DNA of 64,000 bases from Mycolicibacterium goodii (GCF_022370755.2 NZ_CP092364.2:1488001-1552000), one strand, 5' to 3'; positions 28,160-37,469 are shown, counted from the stretch's first letter. The notes: generated by a model from the letters alone, not told the origin. Numbers and translations are program-made.

Positions 28160-29053
28160 ATGCTGCAGGACTGGCCGGACTCCGAGTCGGGCTCGACGAT
28201 CACGGTGGTGCAGGAAGTGCGGTCACCGCGTATACCCGACCAGGTCGACGTGATGACCGTGGTCGTCAGCCATCCGCCCGGCGCCCGGGGGGCACCTCCG
28301 CATCGCATTCCCGGTGGGCCTGCGTTCGGTTACATGATCACCGGTGAAATGTTGTTCGAGCGGGAAGGTGAGCCGGCGCGCGTCCTGCGGGCCGGAGACG
28401 CGTTCTGGGGACCCGGTGGTGACGTGATCCACTATCGGGACGCCAATCTTCGCACTGACATCCCGTGTCGCTTCGTGCTGACGATGCTGCGCGATCCAGG
28501 AAAGCCGCTGCTCGAACAGGTCAGCGACGCCGAGCTTCGAAGCCGAAAAACATTGGCCTCCAAGTGCATCGACGAGGGATCGGTGGAGACGAACGCCGAT
28601 GACGACGCTCGGCGGGACCGATGGCGTGAGGTCACCCGCGAACTGGTGTTGGCCGGGGCCACCGCGACAGCCGCTGTTGACCACGCACAATCCGACGGCT
28701 CCATCTCGATCACCTTGACCGGCAAGGCGTTGGAGAACGATGTGCTGCTCGCAGATGTGGGCAACATCGCGCTGGGGTCGTTCCGCGACCCCGCAGACGC
28801 GCTCAGCCACCCCATGAGGGTGATACCGATGCGGCTCGACATTCTCAGCGACCCGCCTGCGGTCCGTGTTTCGGGACGTGGCATCACCGGATCGACTCAA
28901 CTGCGACTCGTGGTCACGTTGACCGCGTGCGATCCGCGCACTGCCGACACCTCGGTGCTCACCTGCCAGTTCGATCCTGTTCGCCTCGACCCGCAGAAGC
29001 CGTACGTCTCAATGGATTTCCGGCTGCACACCGTCGAGCTGTATCGCTCGTGA
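28160..29053 (+). CDS. Cupin protein with extra C-terminal domain
   Basis: 297 residues from ATG 28160, RBS AGAAGGA. Residues about 20-125 form a cupin barrel ([22 protein letters not shown], in two parts; [22 protein letters not shown]). The remainder, about 170 residues, is an unfamiliar beta-rich domain, possibly a second degenerate barrel. A single metal-binding His cluster appears likely. It lies 29 nt after the MDR reductase and before the SDR in the same unit; substrate unknown. Confidence 0.75.
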   Translation: MLQDWPDSESGSTITVVQEVRSPRIPDQVDVMTVVVSHPPGARGAPPHRIPGGPAFGYMITGEMLFEREGEPARVLRAGDAFWGPGGDVIHYRDANLRTDIPCRFVLTMLRDPGKPLLEQVSDAELRSRKTLASKCIDEGSVETNADDDARRDRWREVTRELVLAGATATAAVDHAQSDGSISITLTGKALENDVLLADVGNIALGSFRDPADALSHPMRVIPMRLDILSDPPAVRVSGRGITGSTQLRLVVTLTACDPRTADTSVLTCQFDPVRLDPQKPYVSMDFRLHTVELYRS

Positions 29054-29081
29054 GCACTTCCGTCGACGAAGGGAATCAAAC

Positions 29082-29852
29082 ATGCGTTTCGAGGGAAAGA
29101 AGGTCGTCGTGGTCGGCGGCAGCGCCGGTATCGGACGACAGGTCGCTGCTGACGTCGTCGACCACGGTGGCCGTGCGGTGATCGTCGGGCGTTCCAAACC
29201 CCGTGTCGATGACACCGTCGGTGAGCTGATGAACCGGGGTGGTGAGGCCTGGGGCATCTCGGCCGAGCTGACCGACCGCGCTGCAGTCGCCGATATCCAG
29301 CGTGCGCTCGCCGAACAACACGGCGACGCCACGCTACTTGTCAATGCCGCCGGGTTCTTCATACCCAAACCGTTCCTCGAGTACGGGCAACCGGACTACG
29401 ACTCGTACATGGAGCTCAACTATGCCCTGTTCTTCCTCACCCAGACCGTGGTGATCGGCATGATCGCCCGCGGGAAGGGAGGCTCCATCGTCAACATCGG
29501 CAGCATGTGGGCACATCAGGCGCTCGGTGTCACCCCTTCCACCGGGCATTCGATGCAGAAGGCCGGCCTGCACGCGCTCACCCACAACCTGGCCATCGAA
29601 CTCGCCGAACACAAGATCCGCGTCAACGCGGTGGCGCCTGCCGCGGTGAAGACCCCCGCTCTGGAGCGGTGGGTTCCCAAGGACGACATCGATGCCACGC
29701 TCGACGCGTTCGCACCGTTTCACCCTCTTGGGCGAGTCGGCACACCGTCCGACGTCGCCAACGCCATCGTGTATCTGCTCTCGGACGAGTCGAGTTGGGT
29801 CACGGGTGCGATTCTCGACGTAGACGGCGGCTTCATGGCCGGGCGGAACTGA
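29082..29852 (+). CDS. Short-chain dehydrogenase paralogue with catalytic Tyr replaced by His
   Basis: 256 residues from ATG 29082, RBS AAGGGAA. Complete SDR fold: [13 protein letters not shown] (cofactor), NAAGFF, Ser in NIGSMW, and a C-terminal [18 protein letters not shown]. Where the active-site YxxxK is expected, the sequence is GHSMQKAG: His replaces Tyr, and Lys is kept. The close paralogue at 44828 has GYSMQKAG. The enzyme may be impaired or altered in reaction, or be a sequence-level T-to-C change. It belongs to the element-driven unit starting at 27210. Confidence 0.88.
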   Translation: MRFEGKKVVVVGGSAGIGRQVAADVVDHGGRAVIVGRSKPRVDDTVGELMNRGGEAWGISAELTDRAAVADIQRALAEQHGDATLLVNAAGFFIPKPFLEYGQPDYDSYMELNYALFFLTQTVVIGMIARGKGGSIVNIGSMWAHQALGVTPSTGHSMQKAGLHALTHNLAIELAEHKIRVNAVAPAAVKTPALERWVPKDDIDATLDAFAPFHPLGRVGTPSDVANAIVYLLSDESSWVTGAILDVDGGFMAGRN

Positions 29853-29856
29853 CGCG

Positions 29857-30471
29857 ATGGACCGCGGGGACGATCGGGCCCACGTCGAACTCGACCCCGA
29901 GACACGACGAATCCGGACGCACCGGCTCACGTTGCGGCCGTGGAGCCTGGATGATGCCGTCGCGGCGCGCGCGATCTACGGTGACCCGCGGGTGGCCCGC
30001 TGGTTGTGCCCGGCACTGCGAGCCGCCGACCGCAAGGACATGCGACGCATGCTGGGATCGTGGATCGCGCAGAGCGACGCCGAAGGATTGCCGTTGGGGC
30101 GGTGGGCGGTCACCGACGAGCAGTCCGGACAGGTGATCGGGGGAGTGGCTCTCCTCCCGCTTCCGCCGGGCCGCAGCGACCTCGAGATCGGATGGCAGAT
30201 CGCCCCGGCGATGTGGGGTCGCGGATACGGCTCGGAAGCCGGTCACGCGGTCGCCCATCAGGCCTTCGAGAACTCCGGGCTCGGTGAGGTGCTCGCGGTC
30301 ATGCGGAAGGGAAATCGTCGTGCCGTGGCAACGGCACGACGGGTCGGCATGGAATGGGTCGGCGAGACCACGAAGTACTACGGGTTGTCCCTCCAGGTGT
30401 ATCGCCTCCGGAAGGCGGACCTGGATCTGCCGGAGCCGGGTTGTGCCTCGCGCGCGCAGCCAGGAGCGTAG
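29857..30471 (+). CDS. GNAT-family N-acetyltransferase (RimJ/RimL type)
   Basis: 204 residues from ATG 29857, five bases after the SDR stop. RTHRLTLRPWSLDDA opens the fold, the acetyl-CoA loop is seen in IAPAMWGRGYGSEAGHAVA, and MRKGNRRAVATARRVGM follows. It acetylates an amino group of a protein or small molecule, target unknown. Last gene of the MDR-cupin-SDR unit. The next 224 nt to LAL2 contain no recognised element. Confidence 0.85.
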   Translation: MDRGDDRAHVELDPETRRIRTHRLTLRPWSLDDAVAARAIYGDPRVARWLCPALRAADRKDMRRMLGSWIAQSDAEGLPLGRWAVTDEQSGQVIGGVALLPLPPGRSDLEIGWQIAPAMWGRGYGSEAGHAVAHQAFENSGLGEVLAVMRKGNRRAVATARRVGMEWVGETTKYYGLSLQVYRLRKADLDLPEPGCASRAQPGA

Positions 30472-30695
30472 CCGGACACCACCGCGACCGCTGGTAGCAA
30501 ATCAGCATTCCCCTCACTCGGCCACGACCCGCGTGTGCGGCGCGTTTGCCGAGCTGGCTGTCAGAGCGCGCGTTCACCTGGTGCCATTCCGGTGTGGCGG
30601 CGACTGAGCGACAAACTTCTCGGGTGGACCACGTCGATCGGCCTAGACTGACCTCACTGCAGTTTCAGTCCGGTAAACCGTAGACGGGACACCCG

Positions 30696-33500
30696 GTGGG
30701 GCCTTCAACGGGCTTTTCTGATGTCGGCGGCGAACGGCTGATCACGCCGCCGATACGTGGGCGAGCGGGTGAGCTGGAGGTGGTCGGCGGCCTGATCACG
30801 GCGGTCGCCGAGGGGCGCGGCGGAGTGTTGGTCATCGAGGGGCCGCCGGGTATCGGTAAGAGCCGCCTGCTGACGGAGGCGTTGACGATCGCTGAGAAGG
30901 CCGGTGTTCGGCCGCTTTTCGGCGAGGCGTTCGAGTATCAGCAAACGGTGCCGTTTTTCGCCCTCTTCATGGCCACGTTGCGCGCGGATCCTCCTGTCGG
31001 CGATGCCGAGGCGCTGCGTGAACTGGGCGGTTCGGCGGATCTGCGCTACTGGGTGGTGCACGATCTGCACAACGCGATCCGTGCGGCGGCCTCCGAAACC
31101 CCGCTGATGATCGTGCTTGAGGACATCCACTGGGCGGACAACGGCACGTTGTTGGCGCTTCGGTCACTCGCCACCGAGACCGACGTGCCCGTGTTGTGGG
31201 TGCTCACCGCCCGCACCGGGGCGGGGGGACAAGCGGCGCAAGAGACGTTGTCGGTGTTGCAACGCACGGACGCCACTTTTCTGCGATTGGCGGCGATGAC
31301 GCCGGATGCGGTCGCCGACATGGTCCAGGACGCGGTGCGGGCGAGGGCGGATGCGTCGTTGCTGAGTTTGGCCGCCAAGGCTCACGGCAATCCGTTCCTG
31401 ATCAGCGAGCTGGTCCGTGGCCTCGGCGAGGAGGGTCGGCTCGATTTTTCCGACGGGCGTGCGGTGGCCACCGGTTATGCGCTGCCGCGACGGCTGAGCG
31501 CCAACATGCACCAGCGGCTCGACCTGCTTTCGGAAGGTGCTTCCGAGGTGGTCCGGGTGGCTGCGGTGCTGCCGGACCGCTTCTCGGCGGGATTGCTGGC
31601 CGCGATGCTGGAACGAACGCCGACGTCGTTGCTGTCGGCTCTCGAAGAAGCCGTGCGCGCGGATCTGTTCATCGAAGACGGCGAGCAGTTGAGGTTCCGC
31701 CATGATCTGCTGCGCGAGGCCACCCGGCAATCCCTGCCGCAGTCGTTGCGCCGGGCGATGGAGCGGCAGTCTGCGTCGGTCATGCTGGCAATGGGCGCCG
31801 CGCCTGCCGAGGTTGCCACCCAGCTGGCGCGCAGTGCCGAACCGGGCGACCGTGAAGCGATCGACGCGCTGCGCCATGCCGCGCAAGCGGTCGGCCGCGG
31901 AGATGCGAGCGCCGCAGCGGACCTGAGCAAGCGTGCGCTGGAGCTGTTGCCCGTCGACGACGCCGAGCACGGATCGCTGGTCGCCGAAACCGTCGGGTGG
32001 CTCAACCGCGCCAGCCGGTACCGCGAGGCCGAAGGACTGGCCGACGTGGCCCTCTCGGAGGCGGCCTCGCACGAAGTCGAGGCCGAGATCCGGCTGCGGC
32101 TTCCGGTGCACACCAAGCACACCGACCAACGGCGGGTGGCGGAGAACCGGCGGGCGCTCAAGCTGAGCGGCATCAGCGAGGTCACCAGGGCACGGCATCT
32201 GGCGTGGCTGGCCTACAACCTGGTGTTCGACGAAGGTGGGCAGCGACGTGAGGCCGCTGACGAGGCCGCCGCGGCCGCGGCGGCCATCGGTGATGCGGAG
32301 GCCACGATCATGGCCGGCGTCACCCACGCCTTACTCGATGCCGGTGAGGGGTACACGTCTCGCGCACTTCGCCGTTTCGACGAGCTCCGCCCGCTCGCCC
32401 AGACGAACGAAACGGCGTTGGCCCATGCCTATGCCGGCATGTACAACGCAAACCTGCTGGCGGTGGTCGGCCGGTTGGACGACGCTACTGCCCGCCTGGC
32501 CGACGGCATCGAGCAGGCCCGCCGCGAAGGTAATGCGATGACCCTCGCCATGTGGTCGGTGTTCAGGGGGCTCGTCGATCTGGCCGCGGGGCGGCTTTCG
32601 GCCGCCCGTGAGGAGACGGAGTCCCTCCCGGGTCCGCAGTCGGCAGGGGCGACCGAGCACGACGTCCTTCGCATGGTGATCCTCGCCGAGGTGGCCGCGC
32701 ACACCGATGACCGGAACTTGCTGCAGCAGATGGTCAATGACGCGCGCGACGCCCACACCACCGGCTCCACCGGCATACGTCGAGGCTCGGCGTACGTGCT
32801 CGCGCGGGCGGCATGGCAACGCGACGACATCCATGACGCGATGCGCTGGCTCGGCGACGTGGTCCTGCTGGCGACACCGTTTTTCCCGCATGCCCTGGTT
32901 CGGCTGATCCTGGGCGCGCAGGTGGCCTCGGCTGCCGGCGACGCCGGTTTGCGCGCGCGGGTGCTGCAGGCCACCGAGGTGCTCGAGCGTGAGAGGCCCG
33001 CGGTGCCGCTGTTCTCGGTCGTGGCCAGATATGCCCGCGGAATCCTCGAACACGACGCCGAGGCGTTGGTCGCGGTTGCCGAAGCGCTACGTGTGTTCCC
33101 ACGGCCACTTCTGTACGCAAGCGCGGCCGCTGACGCCGGCGGCGAGCTGATTCGCGCACACCGCGAGGGCGAGGCTCTCGACCAACTGAACGCGGCGTTC
33201 GACACCTACAACGAGTGCGGGGCGACCGCCGATGCCCGCCGGGTCGGCCGCGCGCTGCGCCGGCTGGGGTTGGAACGGCGCGTTGTGGGCCCGCAGCGGG
33301 CAAAGACGGGGTGGGACAGTCTCACCGAGTCCGAACTCGTAGTTGTCCAGCTGATCGCCGAGGGCGCGACCAACCGTGCGGTCGCGCAACGATTGCAGCT
33401 CTCGCCGCACACGGTGAAAACGCATGTCCACAACGCGTTTGCCAAGCTCGGGATCACCTCGCGGGCCCAGCTGGCGCAGGTCATACCGCACGTGGACTGA
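30696..33500 (+). CDS. LAL-type LuxR family ATP-binding transcriptional regulator (LAL2)
   Basis: 934 residues from GTG 30696. Same architecture as LAL1: Walker A GPPGIGKS at residues 49-56, Walker B LEDIHWAD near 140, a helical repeat region, and a C-terminal LuxR helix-turn-helix (LSPHTVKTHVHNAFAKL). Most residues are identical to LAL1 along the whole length, and upstream and downstream bases are also similar, so one arose by segmental duplication. It sits inside the island of element-controlled redox genes, unlike LAL1 at the window's left edge. Candidate activator of that regulon. Confidence 0.9.
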   Translation: MGPSTGFSDVGGERLITPPIRGRAGELEVVGGLITAVAEGRGGVLVIEGPPGIGKSRLLTEALTIAEKAGVRPLFGEAFEYQQTVPFFALFMATLRADPPVGDAEALRELGGSADLRYWVVHDLHNAIRAAASETPLMIVLEDIHWADNGTLLALRSLATETDVPVLWVLTARTGAGGQAAQETLSVLQRTDATFLRLAAMTPDAVADMVQDAVRARADASLLSLAAKAHGNPFLISELVRGLGEEGRLDFSDGRAVATGYALPRRLSANMHQRLDLLSEGASEVVRVAAVLPDRFSAGLLAAMLERTPTSLLSALEEAVRADLFIEDGEQLRFRHDLLREATRQSLPQSLRRAMERQSASVMLAMGAAPAEVATQLARSAEPGDREAIDALRHAAQAVGRGDASAAADLSKRALELLPVDDAEHGSLVAETVGWLNRASRYREAEGLADVALSEAASHEVEAEIRLRLPVHTKHTDQRRVAENRRALKLSGISEVTRARHLAWLAYNLVFDEGGQRREAADEAAAAAAAIGDAEATIMAGVTHALLDAGEGYTSRALRRFDELRPLAQTNETALAHAYAGMYNANLLAVVGRLDDATARLADGIEQARREGNAMTLAMWSVFRGLVDLAAGRLSAAREETESLPGPQSAGATEHDVLRMVILAEVAAHTDDRNLLQQMVNDARDAHTTGSTGIRRGSAYVLARAAWQRDDIHDAMRWLGDVVLLATPFFPHALVRLILGAQVASAAGDAGLRARVLQATEVLERERPAVPLFSVVARYARGILEHDAEALVAVAEALRVFPRPLLYASAAADAGGELIRAHREGEALDQLNAAFDTYNECGATADARRVGRALRRLGLERRVVGPQRAKTGWDSLTESELVVVQLIAEGATNRAVAQRLQLSPHTVKTHVHNAFAKLGITSRAQLAQVIPHVD

Positions 33501-33522
33501 CTCGCGCAACGGTCGCAAAGCA

Positions 33523-33539
33523 GCTAGGTATACGCCGAC
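33523..33539 (+). repeat. 17-bp repeat, second copy (LAL2 3' flank)
   Basis: GCTAGGTATACGCCGAC, identical to 3749-3765 at the LAL1 end. Here it lies 20 nt beyond the stop codon and 13 nt before the degenerate palindrome at 33553. It contains the palindrome GTATAC. Confidence 0.6.
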
Positions 33540-33552
33540 CGGGCGCTAAAGA

Positions 33553-33595
33553 TCACCCGCCGGGTGATGGTGCGGCAGGGTGGGGTGCTGCCACC
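33553..33595 (+). promoter_or_regulatory. Degenerate copy of the composite element (small membrane ORF / MalT-like gene)
   Basis: TCACCC-GCC-GGGTGA (33553-33567) has the palindrome split by three bases. The second inverted repeat is eroded to GGGTG-N8-CCACC (33578-33595) and no good -10-like hexamer follows at the usual place. It is nevertheless at the expected position upstream of the small ORF 33708 and the MalT-like gene. A regulator-binding site rather than a full promoter is the cautious reading. Confidence 0.45.
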
Positions 33596-33707
33596 GTGGT
33601 CATTGGACGTCATCGAACTCTGAATTGCTGCGATCATCGGCGCGCGATTCCTGGGTCCGACGGCGAATCGCCACGATACAGGATACGGCACAGAGGATTT
33701 GGGAACG

Positions 33708-33794
33708 ATGCTCAGCACAGTGTTGGGAATGTTGACGATGATGCCGGTGCTGATCGGTGTCAGCGGGTACATCATGGTGTCCCGGCGGCCATGA
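33708..33794 (+). CDS. Putative 28-residue single-pass membrane peptide
   Basis: ATG 33708 preceded by GGGA (33701-33704) encodes MLSTVLGMLTMMPVLIGVSG then YIMVSRRP: one hydrophobic span with a basic C-terminus. Third codon positions are strongly G/C, as in real genes here. Its TGA overlaps an ATG (33791) in frame with the MalT-like protein, a layout that would allow translational coupling. No known family. Confidence 0.45.
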   Translation: MLSTVLGMLTMMPVLIGVSGYIMVSRRP

Positions 33795-34006
33795 GTACGC
33801 CGACGAAGAGGCGCCCGGGTGAGTTGCCAGGTATCACGCAGGATGCGTCCGATTCGATGACAACACCACGATCATCGCGGACAGCGCGCCAGGGCGGCCC
33901 GACAACGAGCACCTGGAAAGTCGGGGAACCGGAGCTCGCCCAATGCGCGTCAGGGCCGAATGTTCGCACCCTGACGCTCGGTTCACACAATTCGTGGAGT
34001 TCGGAC

Positions 34007-36289
34007 ATGAACGCCTCAGTGGGACACTCGGCAGGACACTCAGAAGCATGTGGTGAGACGGAGCGCGCGGTTCTGCTCGCCACCAAGCTGCACATCCCAG
34101 CCATCGCCGGTGAGCTCGTTCACCGCACGGCCCTGCTGGATGCGTTGTCGAACAGCGGCCGATCCAGGCTGATACTGCTGAGCGCTCCTGTGGGGTGGGG
34201 CAAGACGACATTGCTTTCACAATGGGCCCTGGGGTCTGACAGAGATCGGCGGTTCGCCTGGTTGTCGCTTGATTCGTCTGACAACGATCCGGTGTGGTTC
34301 TGGATGTATGTCATCGCGGCGCTGCGGAAGATCAGCCCGGGGGTGGGGGCCCGCGCGGTCGAACTGTTGACGATGGGTGCCGATCCCGTTCAGGTTGTTC
34401 TGCCCGCTCTGCTGAACGACCTGGGCGCGGTCGCCCATCCGATCGTGCTGATCCTCGACGATTACCACATGGTGGTGAACCGGGCGGTCCACGAACAGGT
34501 GGCATTCATGGTCGGCCGCATGCCGGAGAACCTGCACATGGTGTTGGCCACCAGATCAGATCCGCCTCTGCCGTTGGCCCGCCTACGTGCCAACGGTGAT
34601 CTCGTCGAGATGCGAAGCGCGGATCTACGTTTCGGTATCGCCGAGGCCGATCAGCTGCTCAACGACATCCTCGGGTTGGATCTGACCGAAGAAGACGTCC
34701 ATCTCTTGCACCGCCGTACCGAAGGGTGGGCGGCGGCCCTGTACCTCGCCGCCCTGTCGCTTTCCGGGCGTGACGAGGCCGCCTCCTTCATCAGGACATT
34801 CGCAGGCGACAATCGGCATATCGTCGACTACTTGATGGCCGAGGTGCTCGACTGTCAGCCACCGCAGATACGCAACTTCCTACTTCGAACCTCGGTGTTG
34901 CGGCGGTTCAGCGGTGCGCTGTGCGACGCGGTCCTGCAATCGTCCGATTCGGCGTCGGTGTTGGAGGACATGGAGCGCGAGAACCTCTTCCTGGTTCCAC
35001 TGGACATGTCACGTCACTGGTACCGGTATCACCACTTGTTCGGTGAGCTGCTGCGTGCGGAGTTGCACCGGTGTGAACCCGAAGTTGTTGCGGGACTGCA
35101 CCGACGAGCCGCGAAGTGGTTCGAGTCCGAGGGACTCGTCGACGAGGCGTTGCGTCACCTGGTCGCCGCGGGTGACGTCGCCGAGAGCGCCGATCTCATC
35201 GTCGGCGACTGGGTGAACGAAGTCAATGGTGGCGGATTGTCCACAGTGTCGGGCTGGCTCGACCTCCTTCCCGAGGGGACCGTCACAGGTGATCCGCGAT
35301 TGAGTGCGATCCGGGCGTGGGTTGCGTTGAACCTGGGCCGATTCGACGACGCGCGTATGTGGATCGAGGCTGTTGAAGCCGGTCTGGCGGACGACACCAT
35401 CTCACATGGTGGCCTCGGTGACCAATTCGTGGCCCTGCGCGAGGTTTACGCGTTCAAGACGGGTGACGTCGCGACAGCGCTCGAAGTGGCCCGTCACGCG
35501 ACGACCCTCGAGTTCGGCGAGGCGCTGCAGGCCCGGTCCGCGGCCCACGTCACCTATGGAGCTGCTCTGTACTTCTCGGGCAGCGTCGACGAGGCCCGTT
35601 CCGCCTTGCAGCAGTCCGTGCATCTGACCGAGAGAATCGGTGACCGGCGCCACCGCGTTTCCGCGCTGGGCTATCTCGGCCTGATCGCTGCCGAAGCCGG
35701 TGAACTCGCAGACGCCGAACACCGGATCCGCCAGGCGACGGGCGTCGGCACGGATTCAACCGGCTCGCAACACTTCATCGATGTCGTCGTGTCGGTGGCG
35801 GTGGCCGTCGTTTGCCACCTCCGCGGCGAACGGGCCGCTGCCGCCGACGCGTCGCAGTTGGCGGTCGGCCTGGCCCGAAAGGGTGCAGGGATGCTCGAAC
35901 TGGCCAAGGCCCTGCTGGTCAGGTCCGAGATTCTGAACGATTTCGGCGATCGCGACACGGCAGCTGCGCACCGCAGCGAAGCCGGTGAAGTGCTTCGGCG
36001 TTGTGCGAATCCTCCCACCGTGCGGGCGATGATCGGCGGGGCCGGACCTGCCCTTGGCATGGCGGTCGCCGTACGGCACGACGGGTATACGGCTGCCGAG
36101 GAGCTGACGCCCAAGGAGCTCGATGTCCTTCGCCTGCTGGCGACCCGGCTGTCGCGCCGGGACATCGGACAGCGGCTCTTCGTCTCGCTCAATACGGTGA
36201 AGACCCATCAGCGTGCCATTTACCGAAAACTGGGTGTCGACAACCGAACTTCGGCGGTGGACCGAGGCCGCGAACTCCGCCTGCTCTGA
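34007..36289 (+). CDS. MalT-like ATP-dependent LuxR family regulator
   Basis: 760 residues from ATG 34007, preceded by GTGGAG. ATG 33791 would add 72 residues with weak codon bias and no motif, although it is coupled to the small ORF. A STAND NTPase with Walker A APVGWGKTT is followed by LILDDYHM (Walker B) and winged-helix/TPR-like arrays (LHRRAAKWFESEGLVDEALRHL in parts). The C-terminal LuxR HTH is LTPKELDVLRLLATRLSRRDIG, in parts, then LNTVKTHQRAIYRKL. E. coli MalT activates promoters by binding repeated boxes at and upstream of -35, the geometry seen in the repeated element. Prime candidate for its activator. Confidence 0.88.
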   Translation: MNASVGHSAGHSEACGETERAVLLATKLHIPAIAGELVHRTALLDALSNSGRSRLILLSAPVGWGKTTLLSQWALGSDRDRRFAWLSLDSSDNDPVWFWMYVIAALRKISPGVGARAVELLTMGADPVQVVLPALLNDLGAVAHPIVLILDDYHMVVNRAVHEQVAFMVGRMPENLHMVLATRSDPPLPLARLRANGDLVEMRSADLRFGIAEADQLLNDILGLDLTEEDVHLLHRRTEGWAAALYLAALSLSGRDEAASFIRTFAGDNRHIVDYLMAEVLDCQPPQIRNFLLRTSVLRRFSGALCDAVLQSSDSASVLEDMERENLFLVPLDMSRHWYRYHHLFGELLRAELHRCEPEVVAGLHRRAAKWFESEGLVDEALRHLVAAGDVAESADLIVGDWVNEVNGGGLSTVSGWLDLLPEGTVTGDPRLSAIRAWVALNLGRFDDARMWIEAVEAGLADDTISHGGLGDQFVALREVYAFKTGDVATALEVARHATTLEFGEALQARSAAHVTYGAALYFSGSVDEARSALQQSVHLTERIGDRRHRVSALGYLGLIAAEAGELADAEHRIRQATGVGTDSTGSQHFIDVVVSVAVAVVCHLRGERAAAADASQLAVGLARKGAGMLELAKALLVRSEILNDFGDRDTAAAHRSEAGEVLRRCANPPTVRAMIGGAGPALGMAVAVRHDGYTAAEELTPKELDVLRLLATRLSRRDIGQRLFVSLNTVKTHQRAIYRKLGVDNRTSAVDRGRELRLL

Positions 36290-36324
36290 CCGAACCAGCG
36301 CTTCATGACCAGCTTCTGCACCGA

Positions 36325-36381
36325 TCACCCGGGTGAACGGTCGGTGAGGGTGATGACCGTTCGCCCCGCGGGCTGAAGTCT
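36325..36381 (+). promoter_or_regulatory. Composite promoter element, copy 4 (zinc-ribbon gene)
   Basis: Perfect TCACCCGGGTGA (36325-36336), 15 nt gap, the inverted repeat GGGTGA-N7-TCGCCC at 36348-36366 with ATGACC as -35-like core, and AAGTCT at 36376-36381 as -10-like hexamer. The spacer is one base shorter than in the other copies. Predicted +1 is near 36388, about 76 nt before ATG 36464. Confidence 0.8.
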
Positions 36382-36463
36382 GGACACACTGCGGCGGCCA
36401 GTCAGCGAATGTTCCGACGCAATCGTTGTCGTAATTGTCGTCCAGTCGACAGAGGGAGCAAGG

Positions 36464-36871
36464 ATGCACCACAACACCGGATCGCCCGAGCCGGATCGGA
36501 CATTCACCTGGGCCGCGCCGGTGAACCGCGCAGCCATTCTCCGTGACGTCATCGGTCACGGCGACGTCGCAACACAATGCGAACTCGGCCGTTTCGACAC
36601 CGGGATCCGTTGCATTCGAACAGCGGTGGCCTATGTCGAATTCCACATGGTCGGGCATTGTCAGCGCTTCGACTGTGACGAGCACGGTAACGCGTGCGGT
36701 TTCGTCTGTGCCGATCATCGCGACGCGCTGGAGTGCGCCGCGCAGCGCATCGTGACCAGAATGGCGCCGAGAGGGGTACGCCGGCTGGTCCGGCGTGACG
36801 CGCGCTGCCCGTCGTGCGGGCGAACGCTTCTCGGGGAGTTCGACATACTGCAGGTCGTGGTGCCGGTTTGA
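36464..36871 (+). CDS. Cys-rich hypothetical protein with C-terminal zinc-ribbon-like motif
   Basis: 135 residues from ATG 36464 (RBS AGGGAG). Nine cysteines: CxRFDC in the middle, FVCADH, ALECAAQ, and a terminal CPSC knuckle (ARCPSCGRTLLGEF). It is probably a zinc-binding protein. No homology recognised; the first 25 residues look disordered. Single-gene unit between two promoter elements, so its expression likely follows the island's regulator. Confidence 0.65.
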   Translation: MHHNTGSPEPDRTFTWAAPVNRAAILRDVIGHGDVATQCELGRFDTGIRCIRTAVAYVEFHMVGHCQRFDCDEHGNACGFVCADHRDALECAAQRIVTRMAPRGVRRLVRRDARCPSCGRTLLGEFDILQVVVPV

Positions 36872-36877
36872 CACGAC

Positions 36878-36935
36878 TCACCCGGGGTGAATGACGTTTC
36901 GGGTGATGACAACTCGCCCGCCCGGGCCGCATGCT
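36878..36935 (+). promoter_or_regulatory. Composite promoter element, copy 5 (DUF5709-NmrA unit)
   Basis: TCACCC-G-GGGTGA (36878-36890, one extra central base), 14 nt gap, GGGTGATGACAACTCGCCC at 36901-36919, and CATGCT at 36930-36935 as -10-like hexamer. Predicted +1 is near 36942, about 90 nt before ATG 37032. It begins seven bases after the stop codon of the zinc-ribbon gene. Confidence 0.8.
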
Positions 36936-37031
36936 CGTAACCGCTGCCGGTGGGGCTCGGTGTCCGGAGTCTGATGGGGCGGCAGCAGAGCACCGCGCGG
37001 TGTATCGCGGGGAGAAACGGAGTCCGCACCG

Positions 37032-37469
37032 ATGGGAATCTCTGAATTCGACGACGTGGCGGGGCATCTGCTCGAACCCGAGGAAAGTCTGGATTCCGAG
37101 GAGACCGGGATCGATCTCGACGAAGGCTACTCACCTCCGGAGAGCCCGCGAGAACTCGGTGCCTGGGGGATCACCGCATGGGAGGCGCGCACCCATGAGA
37201 GCTTGGCGCGCCGTTTGGCCCGTGAGGAGCCTGATGTGACCGATCGGTGGGACGGTGACGGAATCGGCGACAGCGTCGACAGTGACGGCGAACCGGTGGA
37301 CGATCAGGTCGGCGATGCGCGGGCAGGTCGGCTCGTCGCCGTCGAGATCGACCCGACCAATCCCACCACCGATTACCGCGCCTACGACGTGGGAGTCGAC
37401 GGCGGCGCCGCATCCGCCGAGGAATCGGCCATGCACATCGTGGGTGACGAGGTCCGGCGACTCTGGTGA
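37032..37469 (+). CDS. DUF5709 family acidic protein
   Basis: 145 residues, strongly acidic. Conserved features of the family: LLEPEESLDSEET, LDEGYSPPESPRELGAWG, ESLARRLAREEPD, and the C-terminal AEESAMHIV. It is a soluble actinobacterial protein of unknown function, probably intrinsically disordered in large part and sometimes stress-linked. First gene behind the element at 36878; the NmrA-like gene follows after 61 nt. Confidence 0.8.
   Translation: MGISEFDDVAGHLLEPEESLDSEETGIDLDEGYSPPESPRELGAWGITAWEARTHESLARRLAREEPDVTDRWDGDGIGDSVDSDGEPVDDQVGDARAGRLVAVEIDPTNPTTDYRAYDVGVDGGAASAEESAMHIVGDEVRRLW

Noticed and set aside
33811..33867. GCGCCCGGGTGA and GATGACAACACC near the MalT-like gene as another promoter element
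   Set aside because: The gap is 33 nt instead of 14-15 and no -10-like hexamer follows at the right distance.
33791..34006. N-terminal extension of the MalT-like protein from ATG 33791
   Set aside because: Weak third-position GC, no family similarity and no Shine-Dalgarno; ATG 34007 with GTGGAG is preferred, though coupling to the small ORF keeps it possible.
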